From Kuschelorhynchus macadamiae (Eukaryota; Arthropoda; Insecta; Coleoptera; Curculionidae): DNA of 64,000 nucleotides. The notes beneath the pieces are model-generated. The model searched no databases, was not told where the DNA came from, and saw only the letters and a program-made list of their open reading frames with translations. The position numbers and the translations under genes are program-made. Positions 53,826 to 64,000 of the stretch are shown in pieces. The DNA lies in assembly GCA_030620095.1 (NCBI GenBank), contig JAUTXW010000598.1, positions 1,761,001 through 1,825,000 of the forward strand, written 5' to 3'. Each line of letters begins with the position of its first letter. Position 1 is the stretch's first letter.

Positions 53826-56235
53826 ATATAAATAATAATAATAATAAATAAATGCTTTATTGTCAAAAAAATTTTACAATTTTGTGGACAAAGCTGTTGT
53901 AAAAAAAAAAATAGTTTACAAACATCAAAATTAGCAAACAAAACAAAACAAAAACACATCATAAATATTATAGAAAAATAATATTTAAATCAAGAATTTA
54001 GAATATTAATATTATAGAATCCTAAAAGAAGTACATTAGAAATGTACTTTCTCAGTCGTACTATGTTATAAACATTTTCATAAATATAATGTAAAAAAAA
54101 ATAAAAAAGCAAAGTAAAAAATAAAAAAGTACGAAACAATTAAAAAAATACATATACAAAATTCGGTAAAAATGGTTGGTAATGGCAACTATCACACTAG
54201 GGGTTCATAAGGATAAAATTATGTGTTGTAAAACTCGTTCACGGTGTAGAAGGCACTTTCCAGTAAGAATGATTTCAAAGCCTTGCGAAATGAAGTCAGA
54301 GATATTATGGATTTGATGTTAAATGGCAGGTGATTATGCATTTTTTTTGCATTGTAGATTACTGATCTTTTAATTAACTCTGAGTGTGGGGTTGGAAGAT
54401 AGAGATCGTGCTCAGTATTTCTGAGAGGGTAAAGCTGGTATCGTCCGCAAAGAGACATATTTTTCCACTAATGTTTAAATTAGCCATGTCGTTTATGAAC
54501 AGAAGAAACAAGATAGGGCCTAGTACCGAGCCTTGAGGCACTCCATATTCCATTGGCCTACAAGAAGACATCAACATTGTCAACTTTCACAACTTGATTT
54601 CTGTTGCTAAGATATGACTTAAACCAATCGAGAGGAGCCCCTCTAAATCCATAGTACTGCAGCTTGTTAGTTAATATATTATGATTCATACAATCGAAAG
54701 CTTTGGAAAAATCACAGAAAATTGTTGCCGTAGCGTGATGGTTGTTTAGGCTGGAGTAAACTCTATTAAGAAGGGAAAACATGGCATCGCTTGTGCATTT
54801 GTTACTTAAAAATCCAAATTGATGTTTTGTAAGTATTTCATATCTAGACAGAAATGATAAAAGCCTTTTTTTAACCAGTCTTTCGATGATCTTAGATAGC
54901 GTAGGGAGAAGTGCAATTGGGCGATAGTTCGAAGCTTCTTCTGAAACACCTCCTTTGTGAAGAGGTATGATTATTGCAGTTTTAAGGCAGCTTGGAAAAG
55001 TACCATTTTGGAAAGACATATTTATCAAAGCAGTCAGATGCTCTAGAGTGCACTCCGGCAGACTTGAATACATTCTTAAAGTAAGCCCATCAATTCCCGA
55101 GGAAGATTTATTTTTGATATCATTAATTGTACTGCGAAGTTCTGATAAAACTACTGGTGAAAAGAAGAAACTGTGCAGGTTTACCCTATGATTAGAGAGA
55201 TATGAAATTGGGTCATTAGATTGAGATACGGATTTAGTCAAATCTTTGGCTACATTTACAAAATAATTGTTTAGGTCCTCAGGAGAGGTAAGGATAGTGT
55301 TGGATAAAGGAGTTTTGTTTCTTAAATCATTTACGATAGACCAGGTTTCTTTAGCTACATTTTTGGCGTTAGAAAGTCTATTATTGTAATAAATATCTTT
55401 GGCGGCTTTAATAGTCTTATGATAAATTTTTCTGTATGATTTTACATAATTATGAAAAAAGACACTGTCCGAAAATTTCTTTAAATGAGATAGTGACCGC
55501 ATGTTCTTAGAAGATATACGTAAACCTTTAGTGGACCAGGGTTTACTTCTTTTATTTTTGATAGGCCTAAGAGGAAAAGATTCAGAAGCTATATTAGTTA
55601 GAGTTTTTATAAAACGAGAAAATTCAGTGTCGACATCATAAGTGTGAGAGTCCCAGTCAGTTATTTGACATAGGTGTTTGAAATTAATGAAATTTCTAAC
55701 CGACAAAATACGGCCTACTTGTCTAGAGGAATTTTTGGCTTTGGATGTAATTGAAAATTTTGTGAAAATTGCTTCATGATCGGAGAAACCTGGACTTAAG
55801 ACATTACATTCGACGGAGGTAGGATCGAAAGAAGACACAACGTAATCTATAGTACTGGCACTTGTCTTAGTAATTCTGGTTGGTGAGTTGACGTGCATGG
55901 CAATTCCTAATGACTCAAAGATGGACTGAAGACATTCCTGAGCAGCACACACACTGGAAAAGTCAATATTGAAATCGCCACATAAGATTAATTTGCTTTT
56001 TACAGGAAGGGACTCGAGCAAACTTAGAAGGTTATGGCAGAATAATTGCACATCAGCATCAGGTGTTCTATAAATACAAATAATATAAAGGTCATAAGTA
56101 TTGTGATAAACGATAGAAAATTCAAATACTTTTTCAGATAATAAATGATTATACTTTGATATTTCGGAAAAATCATTGTTTAAAGACATTATCATGGTGC
56201 CTCCATGAGTTAAATTAGTTCTATTAAATCTGGAA
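53826..56235 (-). mobile_element. Non-LTR retrotransposon, internally deleted copy
   Basis: Sister of the LINE at 8666-11033, on the other strand, but reaching further 5' to include most of the AP-like endonuclease. The 3' end is at about 53826, with a TTA/TTTA-type tail. About 580 bp of the reverse transcriptase region are deleted, with a TAC microhomology at the junction near 54435. It is inserted just upstream of the hAT D transposase. Confidence 0.87.
54219..56195 (-). pseudogene. LINE ORF2: endonuclease and reverse transcriptase, broken
   Basis: A 545-codon frame (56195-54558) contains AP-endonuclease motifs (LCGDFNIDF, GFSDHEAIFTKF), the linker and most of the RT (NYRPIALLPTLSKIIERLV, FCDFSKAFDCMNH). 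A small insertion near 54580 shifts frame before GVPQGSVLGPILF and LFADDTSFT (54570-54440). Then the deletion joins the FADD box to the C-terminal YPLRNTEHDLYLPTPHSELI segment. Upstream of 56195 the endonuclease frame continues for about 20 codons (ITISRFNRTNLTHGG) to a stop near 56250. Inactive. Confidence 0.87.
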
Positions 56236-56662
56236 ATTGTGATAGAAAGATCAGCTCTTCAGCATCTACTAGTCTACCAAAAATCGGCCAGGTGATGGAC
56301 CTATTCATGATTATCTCTTTTAATTTTTACTTCCCTCGTAAAAGGGAAGTATTGTAATAGTGAAAAAATCACCCCTATTTTTTTTATCAGATCTACGTTT
56401 CAGGGTTTCTAGATGCCGAAAAACATGTTTCCTTAATTCCGTCTGTCTGTCGGTCTGTCCGTTCGCGGCATAGCTGAAAAACTACCTACCCGATTGATTG
56501 ATTAAAAGAAATTTTTACTAACAAACTAAGTATGCAATTTGCCAAACTAAATTATAATAAAAGAAAATATTCATAACGGGGGAAGTTCCGGGTAAAGGAA
56601 ATTTACCGATTTTTTCAAATTTGAACATCTCTTGGCATATTAATTCCATAAATAAATTGTAC
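56236..56662 (+). repeat. Interspersed repeat copy (CCCTCGTAAAAGGG family)
   Basis: The block 56328-56520 starts CCCTCGTAAAAGGGAAGTAT and continues through AATCACC, AATTCCGTCTGTCTGTCGGTC and CGGCATAGCTGAAAAACTAC. It shares these blocks with 57880-58060 and, inverted and more diverged, with 18560-18790. No coding potential. Class unknown. Confidence 0.6.
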
Positions 56663-57300
56663 AGGGTGTTAGGGGTTTAACCACAAATATTTTAACATAG
56701 ATTAATACGAATGATTTTAAATAAAATATTCTTATAAAACATCGGTAAATTCGAAAGGGTTTTCGAGATATTTAATTTTAAAATGTTGAATTTTGGAGAA
56801 GGTTTCAACTAATTCCAAGACAACATGGCAACATTGCTATTTGCTTTGACATCAGTTGTGATGACAATCTCATCACCTGTGTTTTGTCAACAAAGAAATA
56901 TAAAAAAACCAGTAGGTTTGAAAACGATTCAAATATTTTATTTTGATTATTTTTTTGGTATGTATGAACTAATTTTTTAACAAATTGTGATTTGTTAGCA
57001 TAATATCGGCGTATATAAAGATGGTAAAAACCTGTTATTAAAACTTTTTAGATTATTGATGTGCCTAATTTGTTCCACTGCAGAGAAAATACGGTTTCTA
57101 AGGTCATCTTCATTTTCAATTTTAACCCTATTATACACTAATTTTTTTTTTAATGTGGCCCAAAAATAAAAATCACGGGGGGGACACCTCCTGTTAGGAT
57201 ATCTTTCCCGGTATCTTTGGGATGCCAAAGGAGCATTGTGTCTACACTCTCCATAAATAAGTAACATGTCAGCATATTCAGTATACGTATACACAAATTA
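56663..57300 (-). mobile_element. Deleted Tc1-like element with DUF4817 remnant
   Basis: Left end TACAGGGTGTTAGGGGTTTAACC from 56661. The transposase remnant follows on the minus strand. No matching right end was found before the exon at 57533, so the element is truncated or its right repeat has decayed. Confidence 0.6.
56995..57294 (-). pseudogene. Tc1-like transposase with catalytic core deleted
   Basis: A 99-codon open frame. It begins YTEYADMLLIYGECRHNAPL, ASQRYRERYPNRR, the DUF4817 helix-turn-helix of Tc1-like transposases. It then jumps straight to PRDFYFWATLKKKLVYNRVK, the region after the third catalytic motif, followed by the C-terminal helix DDLRNRIFSAVEQI. The whole DDE core between is absent and the frame is kept across the junction. 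It could encode a DNA-binding protein without catalytic domain. That is inference; the frame is short and may simply be a deleted element. Confidence 0.72.
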
Positions 57301-57532
57301 TTTACTTAGAAAGAATATTTGAAATGTTGTTATACTTTTTACGCATTATTTTTAGTATTTTAAACTTTATATCATTATCAATTCATTTGTTTTGATCAAT
57401 GACCATATTTGTTGTCGCTGATAACAATACCTACCTTACATTTAATTTTAAAATACCGGAGTATGTAAATAAGCTAAAAATCGTTATAATGTAGTTCAAG
57501 AGATTTATCATAAGCCATTGGGATATATTTAC

Positions 57533-57683
57533 CTCTTACTTGCAAAAACCAGTCTACGTTGTACTTCTCCAGATCAGATAGATTAGTTAAAACTCTTTCT
57601 CCATCTCCCAGCAAGTCCTGGAAATATTTGAGGTGTGGCTCTTGTAAATAATTGTAAAATCCCCTTTCAACTTGGTATGTGTT
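57533..57683 (-). CDS. D2HGDH: D-2-hydroxyglutarate dehydrogenase, exon (N-terminal arm)
   Basis: Encodes NTYQVERGFYNYLQEPHLKY, FQDLLGDGERVLTNLSDLEK and YNVDWFLQVR plus one base of a glycine. The pattern of a short basic motif, Asp/Phe-rich helix, VLT and YNVDW is that of D2HGDH before the FAD domain (PNVDWLRTLRG in human, from memory). The acceptor is a T-rich tract ending TTTTTTTTTAG before 57683, and the donor AGAG|GTAAAT at 57532-57531. A first exon with the mitochondrial presequence is expected upstream, but none was found between 57684 and 64000. Confidence 0.92.
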
Positions 57684-58562
57684 CTAAAAAAAAATTAATG
57701 GAAACCACCAATCAGAATACTTGCTTGCTTTTTGTTTGTTAATAATGTATAAGTATCATTAATAAATATACTAAGCCAGATTTTCAGCAAGTTCGTAAGA
57801 AAGTTGTACTGCACCAATTTAAATGATTTTTTTTTTGAAATGGTCGTCTGCTACCGAGCCCTTTCAACACTATTAGTTCCCTCGTAAAAGGTTGTAATCG
57901 TAAAAAAAATCACCATCCGAGATTTTTTCAGATCTTCACATTTTAAGGTCCATATATACCGAAAAACGTTTTCTCAATTCCGTCAGTCTGCCTGTCTGTC
58001 TGTCGGGGTCTGTCTCTTCGCGGCATAGCTAAAAAACTACTTACCCGATTGACGTCAAATTTTGGTTAAAAATTAAATGTCATTTGGGGTTGACCTAGTA
58101 ACATTTCGGTAAAAATCCAATATGGCAAAACAAAATGGCGGCCTAGTGAAATGTTAAAAAAGTTATTACTAAAAAACTACTTATCCATGAAGTATTATTA
58201 CTATGTAGTAATCAACTGATAAAATTTTAGTACGAATCCAAGATGGCGGAACAAAATGGCGGTTTAGTAAAATATTAAACATTCAGCCTGAAAAACTACT
58301 TACTGATTTTAAATTGTGCGCCATAAATAGTTGTAGTCTATAGATGAACTAGTAAAACTGTGGTACTAATTCAAGATGGCCGAACAAAAGGGCGGCTACA
58401 TAAAATATTTGTAACCGTGAAAAAATCGCTTTCAGGTTTTACATATCTTCACACGCCCTAGACGCTAAAAAGTATGTTTCATCAATTCCGTAAGTCCGTC
58501 TATCGGTTTATCTGTCTGCCTGTCAGCTCACGGCATGGCTTAAAAACTACTTACCCGAATGT
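57684..58562 (+). repeat. Intron with long interspersed repeat array
   Basis: From about 57880 the CCCTCGTAAAAGG head is followed by AATTCCGTCAGTCTGCCTGT, CGGCATAGCTAAAAAACTAC and three diverged units of about 100-130 bp. Each has a CCAAxATGGC...CAAAATGGCGG block, near 58110, 58230 and 58365. A second CCGTAAGTCCGTCTATCGG copy lies near 58485. These units correspond, inverted, to the GCCATTTTG units at 15880-16100, so both belong to one repeat family. Confidence 0.65.
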
Positions 58563-60622
58563 CAATACGCCCTGTATAGTACTTCACAATGACGCCCCCT
58601 GTACAAAGTAATATGACAGACGGAGACAAACGGTCACTTTTGACATACCCGAATAGCCCAAAGTCGAACTGCATAAGTTAAAATTTTGATAAATGTTGTT
58701 CACTGGAATCAGTGCTGACTCCCCTACTATAACTACATTGATGTGTTAATTTAGGAAAAATATGAGTTATGTAGTTTTTCAAATATTAATCGCAATATAA
58801 GATATTTTTTGACACCCCGTATTGAATTAATTATTTTGAAGCAGTTTATTGACAGCTACTTTATGAACAATTTTACAGAATATATGAAAAAAAACTAAGC
58901 CATTTTTGAGGTTGACGGCTGTGATTCTAATGGTTCGATTCCTTCTAAATTGTTGTCTTCCTCTGAAAATTATGAGGTTTCGTCGTCGCTACTTGAAGAT
59001 CCCAGTGTGATAACTAAATCATCAATAACCGTTTCAATTTTGCCATCTACTTCCCAGTATTTATCTTCAATAGAACGAACACGTTTCACATACGATTTCC
59101 AATTTTCAGCCGATATTGAGTCAATCGTTTCTAATGTTATTTTATTTAAATCTTTAATTGAAAGGTCACCGGTGTTGCGCTCTCGAATATATTTTTTTAC
59201 TTCTGCCCATGCAAGGTCAATAGGGTTGAGGTCGCACTTGTATGGACGCAGCCTTAAAGGTGTATGACCGAGGTTACGTAAAAAACCGTCAATTTTATAC
59301 TTTTTTTCTCTAGGGTTGTTGGCTGATATTACTCCATATAATTGATATTTTCTCCATGTTGGATCACATACAAGATTGTTCGATTTAAGCCACGATATCA
59401 TATAAGCTTTTGTAGAATATTTAGTTGGCACTTTATCTTCTACGTGAGAATGACAAGACGCATTATCCATTACCACGACTGATTTGGGAGGAATGTGAGG
59501 TAGAAGCTTCTCGAGCAACCACTTTTCAAAATTATCTCTATTCATCTGTCCATGGTAGTCTCCAGTTGTTAGTCCCGAGCGAAAACCTAAAGCAGCACCT
59601 GAAACAAATCCGGCTTCTGAACCAGCATGAACTATAATAAAGCGGCTACTAGAGCGGATTTCCTCAACAACACCTGTAACACTTTCACTTTGCCAGCATT
59701 TGTTCACTTTCATATCATTATCTACCCAGGTTTCGTCTAGATACACAATATTGCGTTCTTCTTGCCTTTATTGCCTTATAGTTGATAGATATTTCACCCG
59801 CTAGTGAAAAATATTTGGTATCTCAATGCGCAATTTTCGTTTATTTTGGCACTTGCGCCATTTGATCGTAAAAGCCGGTTTGAGGTTTTATACCCGTACG
59901 GAAAATCTATTTTGTTCTTTACAGCACGAAGTAGAGGTTTGCAGGTCGGAACCTTCTTCAAGTTTATATAAAAAACCTCTATTGTTCGTCGAATTACTTG
60001 AAAATCACCATCGTCAATTTTATCTTTGTATGATAATCGGAGTTTTTTTTACCAGGAGATTTTAAATGTGAAGTAGAACATAAGCAATCATTATGTTCTC
60101 TTTGAATTTTTCTGACACTACTTTCCGAAAAACCAGTGTAAAATGCAGCGCGTTCTGGTCGATTTTGAATTGTAATAGTCAACCTATTATTTTCAGCTTC
60201 TCTAGTACAGGCCTCTATAACGCTCACAATAACTTCACGTGCACCGCTTCGAATTGTTTTTCCTCTTTTGCTCGCCATCGTTACTTCGAAATAATAATTC
60301 AAATTCAACTCAACGCATTTATATAGAAATGAAAACAAATGCTCGAAATGTATAGGCGCCACTGGAAACAGCTAGAACCTTCTAGCGGCAAGTGCATGGA
60401 GACTCTAGGCACATCCCAATTACATGTGGACCAGTGCGTAAATCCTCGATTAATTTTCCGTACCGCTTAGCTGACGCACTTTATAGGTGAAGCGGCAAAC
60501 TATTACAACAAATAAAATAACATAACATTTATTTGGGTACACAAATTTTACTTTTCCGCTTGCTTAAGACTATGAACCTTTATTTTAAGGAACGCCCGGT
60601 CTTCTTTCGCGTCCCGCATTTT
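58563..60622 (-). mobile_element. IS630/Tc1-related DDE_3 element, copy 2
   Basis: Right end is the inverse of AAATGCGGGACGCGAAAG at 60622, followed by TA. The left side ends in the 3' arm (58563-58735) also present in copy 1, but the outer CCCGCACTT end is not found, so this copy is truncated on the left. It carries the longer transposase. Flanking and untranslated blocks such as AGCGGTACGGAAAATTAATC are shared with copy 1. Confidence 0.83.
58895..60278 (-). pseudogene. DDE_3 transposase, longer copy, frameshifted
   Basis: Begins MASKRGKTIRSGAREVIVSV at the ATG at 60278, with a helix-turn-helix (FYTGFSESSVRKIQREH). Frameshifts between about 60060 and 59800 break the linker. The 258-codon frame 59746-58970 holds the catalytic domain: MYLDETWVDNDMK (first Asp), KSVVVMDNASCHSHVEDK (second Asp) and RPYKCDLNPIDLAWAEVKKY. 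There the usual NPIE glutamate reads Asp (GAC), while copy 1 has Glu. The acidic tail continues to a stop at 58895 after one more shift near 58970. Confidence 0.85.
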
Positions 60623-60790
60623 AGTAATAATATAAACGTACTATATTTAATTTGTCTTCAATGGAATAGCCGATTTTGTTGGGCAAAACTAACACAGACA
60701 AGTTAAATATAGTGACAACCTGACAATGTCAGTACCAGCAACGTTAATTAATTAGAATAAGGGGGAATTTTAAAGCCGAATACAACACAC

Positions 60791-61153
60791 ATTTCTAAAA
60801 AAACAAAAATATACAGGGCATTTCATTTAAATAAAAACAAAATTTGGTACGGTACTAGTTTTTGATTCACCCTGTATATTCCAAGTTATGGTTTCTAGAA
60901 GATTCCCTGAAATCCATAAAACTTTTGTATTTCTTATTTTTTTCTATCTACAAAAATAAACCTTGAAAAGAATTTCTAAAAAAACAAAAATATACAAGGC
61001 ATTTCATTTAAAAAAAAACAAAATTTGGTACGCTACTAGTTTTTGATTCACCCTATATATTCCAAGTTATGTTTTCTAGAAGATTCCCTGAAATCCATAA
61101 AACTTTTGTATTAATTATTTTTTTTTCTATCTACAAAAATAAACCTTGAAAAT
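60791..61153. repeat. Tandem duplication, 181-bp unit, two copies
   Basis: Units 60791-60971 and 60972-61153 are about 95% identical. Each contains ATATACAGGGCATTTCATTT (AAGG in the second), GTACTAGTTTTTGATTCACC and ends AAAATAAACCTTGAAAA. The TACAGGG and CCCTGTATA parts suggest the unit came from a Tc1-like terminal region. Confidence 0.85.
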
Positions 61154-62057
61154 GGGTGACGAAATATAAATGATGACCATATAGGTACTTTTAACAGAAG
61201 TTCAAGAAATATTCCTGTAAATATTTTCTGTGTATTTTCTAAGACGTATTTTGTAATAATTTATAAAAAACTAAATAGGCGACTGTTCTGATTGGAGATT
61301 GTACTTACTTTGGTGAAATCCGGCCTGTTTTGTAATCGTCTGCAATTTTTTTTACTCGCGCTGCTCAAAATGGTCAACCGAAACAATTTGTTTGAAAACA
61401 TTTTCTGACTGAATTAAAAATTAATGATAGCTATTTAAATTTACTGTCGATTGTTCGCAACACTTACGATTTTAATGATAGCGATTTAAATTTATTGTCG
61501 ATTGTTCACAACACTTACGATTCTTTTCGTTATCTAATCGTATTTCACTTTATGAAAACAAACTTTTAGTAGTAGCGGTGATTAAAATTAAATTATTTTT
61601 GGTTAAATCTTTTCATATCAGATAGACAAATAATTGAATAGAACGTGTATGTAAATAGTATCTATTTGTTAATATCAAATTCAAGATATTACATGGTAGG
61701 TTTTATGTGTGCCGTATTGAGCAGTATTAGATCTTGTATAATTGAACGGGTATCCTGTCTTGTCTACAATAAACTAATCTAAGTTCACGAACTTAAATAT
61801 GTTTATGCCGACTTTTTGTATTGATACCAAAACAATAAAATATTTGGATGTAAATAATCATATATATTGGATATTTATAAAACAAAAAGTGTGTTAAAAA
61901 TAAACTTTTATTTAAAAATGTGTTTGGCAAGCATAGTATTGGCACGCGTATTCGCGTAAAATCGGTAATTTTTCTTTACCCGGAACTTCCCTTGATATGA
62001 TCCTTCCCTTCATTAGGGTTACCAGATTTCTTTTCTCGAAAAAGAGGACAGTAACTG
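61154..62057. other. Intron, no gene recognised
   Basis: AT-rich intron with the short tandem repeat at 61422-61527. A block at 61955-62000 (AATCGGTAA then CTTTACCCGGAACTTCCC) is inverted relative to 56580-56620. No coding potential and no D2HGDH first exon seen. Confidence 0.45.
61422..61527. repeat. Tandem duplication, 51-bp unit, two copies
   Basis: TAATGATAGCTATTTAAATT and TGTCGATTGTTCGCAACACT blocks repeat with a 51-bp period and three mismatches. Local duplication of intron DNA. Confidence 0.75.
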
Positions 62058-64000
62058 CAGGGGTGTGTGGTGAAATTTTAAGAAAGGGAAGCAATTTTTA
62101 GAAACTTACCTATTTGTAATGTAATTTCATTAACCGATCATTTCAAGCAAGTTCGTCAATGACATTATCATAAAAACGTCGATGCTCCGACATATTTTGG
62201 AGAAGTTTATTTTCAATGGACAACAGCGATGTATGCGAAAGTCTCTCCTGCCCCGTTGAATTTCTCACGAAATTTTTTATACGTTTAAGTGTTGAAAAAT
62301 TGCGTTCTACTGTTTGTTGCTGAATTTGTTCGATTATTTCATAAAAGAGGCGTCTGTATGATGTTTAAACATCTCCCACCTTGTCAGTTCGAAGACGCTT
62401 GGCTTGTGGCTCTACATTTAACGTCATCGTTTTCTCCCAAAATAGGTCAAAGTCATATATTTTTTGGCTTAAAATGGACTCAAAATCATCCACTTTTTTT
62501 AAGCAAAATATCATTTGTTTTTGTTTGTAATATATTAAAAACATTGTCCGAGAATAGAAATATTTCTGAAAATATGTTCACCAAATAATTAAAATTAAAA
62601 TCTCGTTTCAAACAGTCCAAAAACCCCCTCGAACTATTTATTGCTTCTGAGTCCCACGTTTCATTATTTTCTATTATACTCTGAAGTAGTTCAATCAGTG
62701 ATTCACGATTTTTAGATACTGTTAACACAAGTCTTTCATTATAGTTCCACCTAGAAGGAGCTACTTTGGGCAATCGTTTGTGGACAATGGAGTCCAAAGC
62801 TTGTGTACGTTTTGTTGACTCGGAAAAAAAAGCAGCCATGTTATTTAAAGTAACGAAAAATACTTTACACTCTTTAATGTGATTGATTGACTGGGATAAA
62901 ACTAAAATTTAATTTATGAGCAAAACAATAGACAAACACAGCACTTGGGAAAGTTTCTCGAACTTTAGCTTGCAGACTCCCTAATTGTCCGGCCATCACT
63001 GCAGCTCCATCATAGCTTTGAGCAACTAATTTTTTCTCTCCATTAATTTCTTTAATAACGTTATAAACTACAGTATATAATGCATCTGCTGTACGATTTT
63101 CGGACACATTCTTAAAACCTAAAAATCGCTCTTGTATACTTCCGTCTGTTTTAACGTAGCGTATCACTATAGATAATTGGCTAAAATTACTGATATTAGT
63201 TGTTTCGTCCAAAACAATAGCAATGAACCGCGTCTCGACAATCTCCTGCTTAATTCTTTTTAGAATAATGGTTACAACAGCGAAAATTAAATCATTCGCT
63301 CAAAACGCTAGACTGCTCTAAATGATTTTTTCTTTTATGAGGGCCTGCAAATGCGCTTTGGACATAATATGTCTTTTTACAGCTTTATGGAAATTGTTTA
63401 AATCGGAAAAACTAGTTTTATTCCAGAGACCTTTTTCATTTTCAAAAAGTAAACATGGCCAACAAAATAATTTACTTATATTTTCACACCCTGTTAGCCA
63501 TTTAAATTGTTCGTATTGTTTTTCCGAATGAAAATGTCTGATACAGTTTTGTGGTTAAATTTTTCATAGGCGGTTTTGCCCTTCCTTTGGAAATTATTTG
63601 AAGCTTATCACCAAAGTTTAATGTTAAAAATCCCTTTATTATTAAGACACACACCACACATTCACACACACTTTTCTTACTAAATTCTCCAACATTTTCA
63701 ACGTTATTACCGACAGCCGAAGTTGACGGTATTTGCATATCCACGTCCGTATTATTGTCTTCCATATCGCACCATGCACGACGCGACGTACGTATCACAC
63801 AACACACAGATAGCCGTTCAAACAAAGAACCTACTCCAACGATAGCTTCCGCCACCACTTAAAACACGCGACTGAAATGCAAAAATTGCAAACAGCCGGT
63901 GGAAAATTCAATAACATCTGGCTCGATTCACAGGAAATCAAGCATACAAGTTTAATAAAAATAATAAAAAAAAACCGCAAACTACAACTTTAAAATGAGC
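62058..64000 (-). mobile_element. hAT element, second copy of the hAT C family, continues past window
   Basis: Left end CAGGGGTGTGTGGTGAAATT at 62058, close to the hAT C end at 37403 (CCGGGGCGTGCGGTGAAATT). The copy keeps the transposase C-terminus that hAT C has lost but has its own deletion of about 236 bp near 63325. The right end is beyond 64000, so the target duplication (AGTAACTG on the left, 62050-62057) cannot be confirmed. Confidence 0.87.
62230..63775 (-). pseudogene. hAT C-family transposase, second copy
   Basis: Minus-strand order: N-terminus (MEDNNTDVDMQIPSTSAVGN near 63760), a TTF-type zinc finger (63500-63410), a deletion joining the zinc-finger region to the segment before MDETTNISNFSQLSIVIRYV (first Asp) and AQSYDGAAVMAGQLGSLQAK (second Asp). 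Then follow FFSESTKRTQALDSIVHKRL and a block ending FNILQTKTNDILLKK (62839-62486). After a shift comes a dimerisation-like region with RNFSTLKRIKNFV-type sequence toward 62240. Several frameshifts; inactive. Confidence 0.83.

Noticed and set aside
61684..64000. First exon of D2HGDH with a mitochondrial targeting sequence
   Set aside because: I found no open stretch with an Arg-rich amphipathic start and a fitting phase-0 donor; most of this part is hAT sequence.

Overview
This is one stretch of an insect nuclear genome, probably a beetle or another insect with a large repeat-rich genome (inference from very long AT-rich introns and the mix of DUF4371 hAT, clz9-like, Penelope-like and Tc1-like elements). 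There are no bacterial operons, tRNA, rRNA or CRISPR arrays. One host gene crosses almost the whole window on the minus strand: D-2-hydroxyglutarate dehydrogenase (D2HGDH). Five consecutive exons are visible at 57533-57683, 44748-44945, 32267-32460, 31492-31660 and 11376-11662. All have GT-AG borders, their phases chain without conflict (999 nt, 333 codons), and together they cover the end of the N-terminal arm, the FAD-binding PCMH domain and the start of the FAD-oxidase C-terminal domain. The first exon(s) lie beyond the right edge and the last beyond the left edge.

Nearly everything else is transposable elements inside introns of 0.6 to 20 kb. Left to right: a broken hAT (1-2907); a pogo/clz9-like element with repeated subterminal motifs (3506-8059); a LINE (8666-11033); a Penelope fragment (11833-12075); a Tc1-like element whose 3' end carries an inverted copy of its own transposase 5' coding region (13151-15315); a piggyBac flanked by ATAA (16143-18556); a Transib, the RAG1-related superfamily, with RSS-like CACAGTG ends and a CAGCG target duplication (19305-23534); a Penelope copy (24968-26000); a hAT fragment (26190-26715); and a second LINE (27197-30305).

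From 32942 to 40032 three hAT elements are nested: an outer one (TSD ATGGGTGA) contains two others (TSDs CTTAAAAA/CCTAAAAA and ACCGCGAA). Reading across each inner element and one TSD copy joins the outer transposase in frame. At 40.1-44.2 kb a Tc1 element is split by a DDE_3 element (40887-43207). From about 45.2 to 53.8 kb a fourth hAT family is split by an errantivirus-like LTR element that keeps leader and env-like sequence but no gag-pol, and which was hit by two Tc1-like elements with inverted repeats of about 450-480 bp. The one at 49763-52125 has an uninterrupted 354-codon transposase. A LINE, a deleted Tc1/DUF4817 derivative, a second DDE_3 copy and a second copy of the innermost hAT family fill the right end.

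The host exons look intact, so the gene is probably functional despite the insertion load. Most transposases carry frameshifts, stops or deletions. The most unusual structures are the self-complementary Tc1-like element at 13-15 kb, the Transib ends, the nested hAT stack and the gag-pol-less env element.
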